Shown here: positions 1-5,311 of the stretch, one piece after another
Layout: each line of letters begins with the position of its first letter
Numbering within the stretch: position 1 is the first letter of the stretch
Assembly: GCF_050943655.1 (NCBI RefSeq)
Contig: NZ_JBMNPQ010000082.1
Location: forward strand, 1 to 6,309
Origin: Peptoniphilus_A sp050943655
Lineage (GTDB): Bacteria > Bacillota > Clostridia > Tissierellales > Peptoniphilaceae
Reading direction: 5' to 3'
Length of the DNA stretch: 6,309 bases
Position numbers and translations under genes: made by a program
The notes under the pieces: model-generated
Told to the model about the DNA's origin: nothing
The model's database searches: none
Seen by the model: the letters and a program-made list of their open reading frames with translations, nothing else

Positions 1-209
1 AATAATTTTTAGCTTTTTAAACTCACCCCATTGCGGCGATGTTTTTATATTTTAAATTTATATCGTCCCTAAAGAATAGTTTTTTCTTTTAAGCTCGTTA
101 AATTCCATCACTCTATAAACTTTTAAAAACTATTAGAATATAATTTTAAATTTCAGGTTATCCTTTATTAACTTAATGGATTTTAAATTATTTTCGCACA
201 CAATCTTAT
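1..209. other. Intergenic region with no supported gene
   Basis: This stretch lies downstream of the transporter terminator and continues past the left edge of the window. It is very AT-rich except for a GC-richer patch at about 24-46. On the minus strand a 16-codon open frame (ATG at 106-108, stop at 58-60) would encode MEFNELKRKNYSLGTI. It has only a weak GAGTG-like sequence next to its start, and the frame closes immediately, so I do not call it a gene. It could be the remnant of a decayed gene or chance. A 10-base inverted repeat pairs 75-84 with 125-134 across a 40-base gap, but its A/T-only character makes it weak. I see no convincing promoter, RNA gene or repeat here. Confidence 0.4.
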
Positions 210-212
210 ACG

Positions 213-239
213 AAAAAAGACTTCCAAAAAGGAAGCCTT
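213..239 (-). terminator. Intrinsic terminator at the end of the transporter operon
   Basis: Read on the minus strand, the arm AAGGCTTCC (231-239) pairs with GGAAGTCTT (217-225) around a five-base loop, giving nine pairs including one G-U. A run of U follows (complement of 213-218). The hairpin starts 10 bases after the stop codon of the second permease gene. The G-U pair exists only in the minus-strand RNA, where it would be a C/A mismatch on the other strand, which supports the orientation. It marks the 3' end of the ATPase-permease transcript. Confidence 0.88.
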
Positions 240-249
240 ATAAATTTAA

Positions 250-1212
250 TTATTTATTTCTTTCATATGGGATACCATCTGCAGAAGGTGCTCTTGAACC
301 TTTTACAAAGGCAATTAAAACTATTAGAGTTATCACATAAGGAATCATTGAAAGTAAGTTTGTATCAATTTTAATTCCCTGTGATCCTAAGAATACTGAT
401 AGACCTTGAGCAAATCCAAACAGTAGACATGCAGCCATTGCTCCATGTGGTCTCCATCCACCAAATATAACTGCTGCAAGAGCGATAAATCCTTGACCAG
501 AAATTAATGTCTCTCTAAAGTTAGAAACTACTGCAAGTGACATTGACGCTCCGCCAAGTCCTGCTAAAAATCCAGAACCTAAGACGCATATATATTTAAT
601 TGCATAGGCATTTACTCCAAGAGTTTCTGCAGCCTTTGGATGTTCGCCGACAGCTCTTATTCTAAGACCAAGCTTTGTCTTATAAAGAATAAAATACATC
701 AACAGTACCAAAATAAATGAAATGTATACTGATGCATATTGTGCAAAGACAATATCTAAAAATTTAACAAATCCACTGCTTGCCACAGCTTGATCTGTGA
801 AGATGTTCTTAAAAAGTACTGGCAATTTATTTGCATAAGGAATTGACTTAGACATTGCAGCTCCATCGAAGAATATTCTACACAAGAAAACTGCAAGTCC
901 TGGACCAATTAAGTTTATGGCAATACCACTTACTACATGGTCTGCTGCAAAATGTATTGTTGCAATTGCATGAAGAAGTGCAAGGAGCATTCCTCCAAGA
1001 CCACCGCATATAAATGCAAGCCAAGGATTACCAACATAATATCCTACAATTGAACCTATGATTGCTCCAATTGCCATCATGCCTTCAAGTCCAATGTTTA
1101 CAACACCTGAGTTTTCACTTAAAACTCCGCCAAGAGCTGTGTAGATTAGGGGTGCTGAATAAAGTAATGTTATTGAAAGAATACTTGCAATATTAAGTGC
1201 TATATTATTCAT
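250..1212 (-). CDS. nupQ: Nucleoside ABC transporter permease, NupQ-like
   Basis: This 320-residue integral membrane protein is one of the two channel subunits of a BMP-type nucleoside importer (branched-chain/ribose type permease family, BPD_transp_2). It is hydrophobic throughout, with about eight to nine membrane segments. Family marks are VNIGLEGMM at residues 38-46, and a cytoplasmic coupling loop at about 181-200 with the pattern LGLRIRAVGEHPKAAE, which is expected to dock on the ATPase. The C-terminus RAPSADGIPYE resembles the usual ending of this permease family, and the length is normal. The start is fixed by GGGAGG at 1218-1223, five bases before the ATG. Its first eight bases overlap the end of the upstream permease gene (ATGAATAA), so translation is probably coupled. 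It is the last gene of the operon, followed by a terminator. Family assignment is secure. The symbol is by analogy to B. subtilis, and the substrate is inferred. Confidence 0.93.
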   Translation of the reverse strand: MNNIALNIASILSITLLYSAPLIYTALGGVLSENSGVVNIGLEGMMAIGAIIGSIVGYYVGNPWLAFICGGLGGMLLALLHAIATIHFAADHVVSGIAINLIGPGLAVFLCRIFFDGAAMSKSIPYANKLPVLFKNIFTDQAVASSGFVKFLDIVFAQYASVYISFILVLLMYFILYKTKLGLRIRAVGEHPKAAETLGVNAYAIKYICVLGSGFLAGLGGASMSLAVVSNFRETLISGQGFIALAAVIFGGWRPHGAMAACLLFGFAQGLSVFLGSQGIKIDTNLLSMIPYVITLIVLIAFVKGSRAPSADGIPYERNK

Positions 1213-2386
1213 CTTTACCTCCCATGCTCTCGTCCTTTTTTACTTCTGTGTTTAAGATAGGATCTGGTGTACCCTTTTCTATCTTTTGATTCTTGCTATC
1301 GCTCTTCCACTTAGTGAAGAATAATTTTATCATATCCAAAAGTTTTGGCATTGCTATAAATAAAATCATAATTCCAACGATTATATTTATAACTTCTGAA
1401 TAAGTTCCAATAGTTGTAAGCTTTCCGCCACCATAACTTAACCCGGCATACAGAAGTGCCGCCGGTATCGTTCCAAGAGGCGAGTTACCTGCAATTAATG
1501 AAACTGCCATTCCATCAAAACCATAGCCCTCTTGAGCTGCCATTATACCGATGTTACCAGAAACACCAAGAACAGTGATTGCTCCTGCAAGTCCTGAAAG
1601 TGCTCCTGCAATACCCATTGATTTCATAATGGCTTTGTTTATGTTTATTCCGCCATACTCTGCGGCTTTTGTGTTAAATCCAACAGCGCGAAGTTCATAT
1701 CCTAAAGTAGTCTTCTTTAAGATATACCAAATTACAATTGCGGCAACAATTGCAATAATAAGACCCCAGTTAACTGGTGGATTTAAAATATCTCTTAAAA
1801 ATTTATTGTTTCGCAAAACTTCTTTTCCTGCAGCGCTCGTCTTCCATGATCCTAAGATTCTAATGGATGCACTGTTTTTAATTGAATAGGAGTTGTCAGA
1901 TTCAATACTTCTAATCGCACTAAAACTGAGCAAATAGTTACTCAGATAAAAGGCAATCCAGTTCATCATAATAGATGAGATAACTTCATTAACTTGGAAT
2001 TTCGCCTTGAAAAATCCGACTAATGCTCCCCAAATAAATCCACATAATAATCCGCACAAAAGTGCAACAATTCCATGAACAACTGGTGGAAGATCTAAAA
2101 GTAGTCCAGCAAGTAGCGCCCCAATTGAGCCCACTATGTACTGTCCTTCTGCTCCTATGTTAAATAGTCCAGTATTAAACGCAAAGGCAACTGAAAGTCC
2201 TGTCAAAATTAATGGAATGGCCTTTACTATAGTCCAGGAAATATATTTTGGTTTTCCAAATGCTCCTACAAAAATAACTTTATAGGCCTCAAGTGGATTA
2301 GTTCCACTGATTAATAAAACTATTGAACCCACAATCATTCCCAAAAGCATTGCAAGGAGTGTATATACAAATCTATTCCTCTTCAT
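1205..2386 (-). CDS. nupP: Nucleoside ABC transporter permease, NupP-like
   Basis: This is the second channel subunit of the importer (BPD_transp_2 family), about 393 residues. Counting from the outer ATG at 2389, FNIGAEGQ at residues 76-83 is the hallmark of this subunit. The coupling loop is at about 229-248 (LRAVGFNTKAAEYGGI), and roughly ten hydrophobic segments lie between residues 9 and 352. Two ATGs stand side by side (2387-2389 and 2384-2386). I chose the inner one because AGGAGG at 2392-2397 then sits five bases away, as in the neighbouring genes, rather than two. The start overlaps the ATPase gene by 14 bases and the stop overlaps the next permease by 8, so translation is likely coupled throughout. 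It is somewhat longer than I expect for this subunit. Residues about 158-207 form a polar loop, and residues about 360-394 form a charged, Lys/Asp/Glu-rich cytoplasmic tail. The substrate is inferred from the linked lipoprotein. Confidence 0.93.
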   Translation of the reverse strand: MKRNRFVYTLLAMLLGMIVGSIVLLISGTNPLEAYKVIFVGAFGKPKYISWTIVKAIPLILTGLSVAFAFNTGLFNIGAEGQYIVGSIGALLAGLLLDLPPVVHGIVALLCGLLCGFIWGALVGFFKAKFQVNEVISSIMMNWIAFYLSNYLLSFSAIRSIESDNSYSIKNSASIRILGSWKTSAAGKEVLRNNKFLRDILNPPVNWGLIIAIVAAIVIWYILKKTTLGYELRAVGFNTKAAEYGGININKAIMKSMGIAGALSGLAGAITVLGVSGNIGIMAAQEGYGFDGMAVSLIAGNSPLGTIPAALLYAGLSYGGGKLTTIGTYSEVINIIVGIMILFIAMPKLLDMIKLFFTKWKSDSKNQKIEKGTPDPILNTEVKKDESMGGKDE

Positions 2387-3905
2387 CATTACCTCCTGCC
2401 ATATAAAGACCTATCTCTCTTTCATCAGTATCTTTTGCGTCGAAAGTTTTTAAAATTTGTCCATCAAAGATTACAGAAATTCTATCAGAAAGAGCCATAA
2501 TTTCATCCAGTTCAAAAGAAATTAGTAGCACGGCTTTTCCCTTGTCTCTCTGCTCGATTAAAAAGTTTCTTATATATTCAATAGCACCAACATCAAGACC
2601 CCTTGTAGGTTGTGCTGCTATTAATAAATCTGGATCATCAGATATCTCTCTTGCCAAAATAACTTTTTGTTGGTTACCTCCAGAAAGTGATCCAGCAAAA
2701 TAATCTATATTATTAGGCCTTACATCATAATTTTTTACAAGCTTTTTGGAGTATTCTCTTATCTCCTTTGATTTCAAAATACCCTTGTGTGAAAATGCCT
2801 CTTTATTGTAATTTTTTAAAATCATGTTTTCGGCAATTGTAAAATCAAGGACGAGTCCTCTTACTTGCCTGTCTTCAGGAATTGAATTTAGACCTGAATC
2901 AATAATCTCTCTCGGAGTTTTATTTGTAATATCCTTGCCATTAAAAGTAACTTTTCCGCTCTCAATACTTCTTAGACCTGTAAGAGCATCAATAAGTTCA
3001 GATTGTCCATTGCCATCTACTCCGGCAATGCCGTGTATTTCTCCAGCCTTTACATCTAAATTAAATCCTTTTAATTTGTTGACATCTCTTGCATCCTTTA
3101 CAACTAAATTTTCTACTGTTAAGATAGTGTCGCCTGGATTTTGCGGTTTCTTATTGACATCAAGGTGAACGGCACGTCCAACCATCATATCGGCAAGCTC
3201 TGCCTCAGTTACATCTTTGACATTTACTGTATCAATTTTCTTTCCACGTCTAATAATAGTACAGCGATCAGCCATTCTTTTGATTTCTTTTAACTTGTGA
3301 GTGATTATAATTACAGATTTTCCTTCATTTGATAAATTTGTAATAATTTCAATCAGCTCATCAATTTCTTGTGGAGTTAAAACTGCAGTCGGTTCATCAA
3401 AAATTAAAATGTCGGCGCCTCTGTATAAAACCTTTAAAATCTCAACCTTTTGTTGAGTACCTACAGATATGTCTTCGATTTTTGCATCGGGATCAATTTT
3501 AAATCCATATCTGTTGGCAAGCTCCATTACATCTTCTCTTGCCTTTTTAATATCAATTTTTCCGCCACTTACGGGCTCCATGCCAAGAATAATATTTTCT
3601 ACTATTGTAAAGGGCTCAATCAACATGAAGTGCTGGTGCACCATTCCAAGCCCTGCCTTTATGGCATCGTTTGGATCCTTAAATTCTTTTTTTTCACCAT
3701 TTATATAAATATCGCCTGAAGTTGGAGAGTACATTCCATAGAGCATATTCATTAGCGTAGACTTACCAGCTCCATTTTCTCCCAAAAGAGAATGTATCTC
3801 GCCTCTTTTTACGTCAAGATCGATATTGTCATTAGCCGTGAAATCTCCAAATTTTTTAGTAATATTTTTCATATACACAGCTATGCTTTTATCATTTTCC
3901 AACAT
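2373..3905 (-). CDS. nupO: Nucleoside ABC transporter ATP-binding protein, two NBDs (NupO-like)
   Basis: This 510-residue cytoplasmic protein has two fused ATPase domains and energises the two permeases. Domain 1 is complete: Walker A GENGAGKST (42-50), Q-loop Gln91, signature SVGTQQ (147-152), Walker B ILIFDEPT (166-173) with Glu171, and switch His203. Domain 2 has a lysine-less Walker A-like loop GVDGNGQSE (295-303), a good signature LSGGNQQK (407-414), an altered Walker B ending AAQPTRGLD (430-438) with Gln in place of the catalytic Glu, and Ser/Phe where a switch His would be (463-464). This asymmetry is typical of the sugar/nucleoside (RbsA/YufO) class, so I do not read it as decay. The start is supported by AAGGAG at 3913-3918, seven bases upstream of ATG. 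The gene is the first of a three-gene unit with its own promoter, and its 3' end contains the ribosome binding site of the next gene. Confidence 0.95.
   Translation of the reverse strand: MLENDKSIAVYMKNITKKFGDFTANDNIDLDVKRGEIHSLLGENGAGKSTLMNMLYGMYSPTSGDIYINGEKKEFKDPNDAIKAGLGMVHQHFMLIEPFTIVENIILGMEPVSGGKIDIKKAREDVMELANRYGFKIDPDAKIEDISVGTQQKVEILKVLYRGADILIFDEPTAVLTPQEIDELIEIITNLSNEGKSVIIITHKLKEIKRMADRCTIIRRGKKIDTVNVKDVTEAELADMMVGRAVHLDVNKKPQNPGDTILTVENLVVKDARDVNKLKGFNLDVKAGEIHGIAGVDGNGQSELIDALTGLRSIESGKVTFNGKDITNKTPREIIDSGLNSIPEDRQVRGLVLDFTIAENMILKNYNKEAFSHKGILKSKEIREYSKKLVKNYDVRPNNIDYFAGSLSGGNQQKVILAREISDDPDLLIAAQPTRGLDVGAIEYIRNFLIEQRDKGKAVLLISFELDEIMALSDRISVIFDGQILKTFDAKDTDEREIGLYMAGGNDEEE
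2392..2397 (-). promoter_or_regulatory. Ribosome binding site that decides the first permease start
   Basis: The minus strand reads AGGAGG followed by TA, then ATGATG. The outer ATG is only two bases from the site and the inner one five. Five is also the spacing at the second permease and at the lipoprotein gene, so the inner ATG (2384-2386) is favoured. The site lies inside the last codons of the ATPase gene. Confidence 0.75.
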
Positions 3906-3933
3906 AAACGCTCTCCTTTACATCGATAATTAA

Positions 3934-3963
3934 ATTATACCAAAGACAAGAGTGTTTTCACAA
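3934..3963 (-). promoter_or_regulatory. Promoter of the ATPase-permease operon (extended -10)
   Basis: On the minus strand, TATAAT (3934-3939) is preceded by TG plus one base, forming an extended -10 TGGTATAAT. A partial -35, TTGTGA (3958-3963), lies 18 bases upstream. The predicted transcription start is near 3927, giving a leader of about 22 bases before the ATPase ATG, too short for a riboswitch. It lies just downstream of the lipoprotein gene's terminators, so it can express the transporter core separately. A small symmetry, GTG-AAAA-CAC, overlaps the -35; I cannot say whether it is an operator. Confidence 0.72.
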
Positions 3964-3993
3964 TAAAAACAGCAAATAAATAAAAATGAGCAC

Positions 3994-4031
3994 AAAAAAA
4001 ATAGTGCGAGGATGGTTCCCCTCACACTATT
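3994..4031 (-). terminator. Second (distal) terminator after the lipoprotein gene
   Basis: On the minus strand, AATAGTGTGAGG (4020-4031) pairs with CCTCGCACTATT (4000-4011) around an eight-base loop. This is a twelve-pair stem with one G-U. It runs straight into a U tract (complement of 3994-3999). The G-U pair would be a mismatch in plus-strand RNA, so it acts in the minus direction. It lies about 40 bases past the lipoprotein stop and about 30 bases before the -35 of the next promoter. Confidence 0.85.
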
Positions 4032-4034
4032 ATG

Positions 4035-4064
4035 ATATTAAAAAGTGCCACATAAGTGACACTT
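4035..4064 (-). terminator. First (proximal) terminator after the lipoprotein gene
   Basis: On the minus strand, AAGTGTCAC (4056-4064) pairs with GTGGCACTT (4043-4051) around the tetraloop TTAT, nine pairs with one G-U. A short U stretch follows (TTTTTAATAT). It begins only eight bases after the lipoprotein stop codon. The U tract is weaker than that of the next hairpin, so partial read-through to the second terminator is plausible. Confidence 0.75.
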
Positions 4065-4072
4065 CTTAAAAA

Positions 4073-5167
4073 TTATTTGTATTCTTCGTAAGTTTCTTGA
4101 TTGTATGGAACTTTGATTTCTCCATCAATAATTTTCTTAGAAATTCCGTCGATTTTTTCAAGAATTTCTGGTTTTACATTTTTATCAGATGTTGGTGCAA
4201 TTCCAACTGCTCCTTCGTCAGAAAGTCCAAGTTCAATTGTTCTTCCACCTTCGAATTCGCCGTTTTTCATTTGTTCAACAACTTGATAAACTGCAACGTC
4301 TGCGTTTTTCATAGCTGAAGTTAATACATTGTCTGGTGCTAAGTCGTTTTGGTCTCTATCAACACCGATAGCCCATTTGTCAGCTTCTTTAGCTGCTTCG
4401 ATAACGCCTGCTCCAGCTCCACCAGCTGCGTGGAATATTACGTCAGCACCGTTTTGGTACATTGTAGTTGCAATTGATTTACCTTTTTGAGCATCAGAGA
4501 AGTTACCTACATATTGAGATAAGATTTCGATTTCTTCTCCCTTTTCTTTTGCTGCGTAATCAACACCAGCTCTGTAACCATATTCAAATCCCCAAATGAT
4601 ATTTCCTTCTTGTCCACCAACAAAACCAACTTTGTTAGTTTCAGAAGTCATACCAGCAATGTATCCAACTAAGAATGATGGCTCTTGAGCTCTAAACATG
4701 ATACCTAAAAGATTATCAGGTGCTTCAACTTTGTTTCCGTTTTCGTCAACAGTAACATCTACGTCAACGATTGCATAGTTGATTTCTGGATAAGAATTAG
4801 CTGCTTCGTTAATAGCTGCGCCCATTTTGAAACCTGCTCCAAAGATTAAATCCTTTTCTTGATCAGCAAATGTTTCAAGGTTTGGAGTGTAGTCTTTTGA
4901 GTCTTTTGATTCAAGATACTCAGCGTTAATTCCAAGTTCATCTTTTGCTTTTTTAAGTCCTTCCCAAGCACCTTGGTTGAAAGATTCGTCGTTTACTCCA
5001 CCTTCATCAGTTACAAATCCTACGTTTAAGTCTGTTTTTTCCTCTGTAGCTGCTTCTTTGTTGCCGGCATTATTTGCTGGTGCGTTTTCTTTTTTGTTAC
5101 CACCACAAGCAACAAGTCCAAGCATTACAAGGAAAATTGTAGATAGTAATACTATTTTTTTCTTCAT
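4073..5167 (-). CDS. nupN: BMP/PnrA-family nucleoside-binding lipoprotein (NupN-like)
   Basis: This 364-residue extracytoplasmic solute-binding lipoprotein captures the ligand for the ABC importer encoded next to it. A signal peptide with a Lys-rich start, a hydrophobic core and lipobox LVAC (18-21) places acylated Cys21 at the membrane surface. A polar Asn/Lys/Glu/Ala-rich linker follows (22-45). The BMP domain (about 47-357) shows DEGGVNDESFNQ (54-65), GFVGGQEGNIIWGFEYGYRAG (181-201), HAAGGAGAG (246-254) and WAIGVDRDQ (265-273), all regions around the nucleoside pocket in PnrA-type proteins. The length is normal. AGGAGG (5173-5178) lies five bases before ATG. It has its own strong promoter and tandem terminators. 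Where I read codons, it favours AAC, TAC, TTC and GAC, as highly expressed genes often do. Proteins of this family bind purine nucleosides or related ligands, and the precise ligand here is inferred. It is also known as BmpA, Med or TmpC type. Confidence 0.95.
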   Translation of the reverse strand: MKKKIVLLSTIFLVMLGLVACGGNKKENAPANNAGNKEAATEEKTDLNVGFVTDEGGVNDESFNQGAWEGLKKAKDELGINAEYLESKDSKDYTPNLETFADQEKDLIFGAGFKMGAAINEAANSYPEINYAIVDVDVTVDENGNKVEAPDNLLGIMFRAQEPSFLVGYIAGMTSETNKVGFVGGQEGNIIWGFEYGYRAGVDYAAKEKGEEIEILSQYVGNFSDAQKGKSIATTMYQNGADVIFHAAGGAGAGVIEAAKEADKWAIGVDRDQNDLAPDNVLTSAMKNADVAVYQVVEQMKNGEFEGGRTIELGLSDEGAVGIAPTSDKNVKPEILEKIDGISKKIIDGEIKVPYNQETYEEYK

Positions 5168-5197
5168 AGCTGCCTCCTATTTCTTATTACAATTTTA

Positions 5198-5226
5198 ATT
5201 ATATAGTATATTAAATCTTATTTCAA
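5198..5226 (-). promoter_or_regulatory. Promoter of the nucleoside-binding lipoprotein gene
   Basis: On the minus strand, TTGAAA (5221-5226) and TATAAT (5198-5203) are separated by exactly 17 bases, a near-consensus sigma-A-type promoter. The predicted start is near 5191, giving a leader of about 24 bases to the ATG with AGGAGG inside it. This leaves no space for a purine riboswitch. A weak symmetry TTTC-6-GAAA (5221-5234) overlaps the -35 element. It is not strong enough to call an operator. Confidence 0.82.
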
Positions 5227-5275
5227 TACGGAAACTTACCCTATTATTTACTAAGCCTTTACATTATTATTAAAT

Positions 5276-5305
5276 AAAAAACTCAACCACAAAAGCAGTT
5301 GAGTC
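5276..5305 (-). terminator. Intrinsic terminator after the membrane protein gene
   Basis: On the minus strand, ACTCAACTGC (5295-5304) pairs with GTGGTTGAGT (5281-5290) around a UUUU loop, ten pairs with two G-U. A U tract follows immediately (complement of 5276-5280). It starts seven bases after the stop codon of the membrane protein gene and separates that gene from the lipoprotein gene, about 50 bases before its promoter. Confidence 0.88.
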
Positions 5306-5311
5306 TTAACC

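Noticed and set aside
126..328. Direct repeat AAAACTATTAGA at 126-137 and 317-328
   Set aside because: It is a single 12-base A/T-dominated match, one copy of which lies in permease coding sequence. This is expected by chance at this base composition.
1551..1889. Plus-strand open frame of 112 codons
   Set aside because: It lies wholly inside the first permease gene on the opposite strand. Its protein has no recognisable motif, and the permease frame is strongly supported.
2824..3168. Plus-strand open frame of 114 codons inside the ATPase gene
   Set aside because: It is antisense to a well-conserved ATPase, with Ser/Pro/Leu-rich content typical of a shadow frame.
3450..3719. Two overlapping plus-strand frames opposite the ATPase gene
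   Set aside because: Both are antisense to the conserved N-terminal ATPase domain, lack family features and overlap each other.
3934..3975. CodY-type operator at the ATPase promoter
   Set aside because: CodY controls related operons in Bacillus, so I compared the best stretch here with the known palindrome. About six of fifteen positions mismatched, which is no better than chance in AT-rich DNA.
4097..4318. Plus-strand frames opposite the lipoprotein gene
   Set aside because: They are antisense to the conserved BMP domain, have no motif and cross the well-supported coding frame.
4977..5198. Plus-strand frame with a hydrophobic C-terminus
   Set aside because: It is the complement of the lipoprotein signal peptide region and its promoter. 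The hydrophobicity follows from the opposite strand.
5168..5226. Purine riboswitch ahead of the lipoprotein gene
   Set aside because: The predicted leader is only about 24 bases, far too short for an aptamer.
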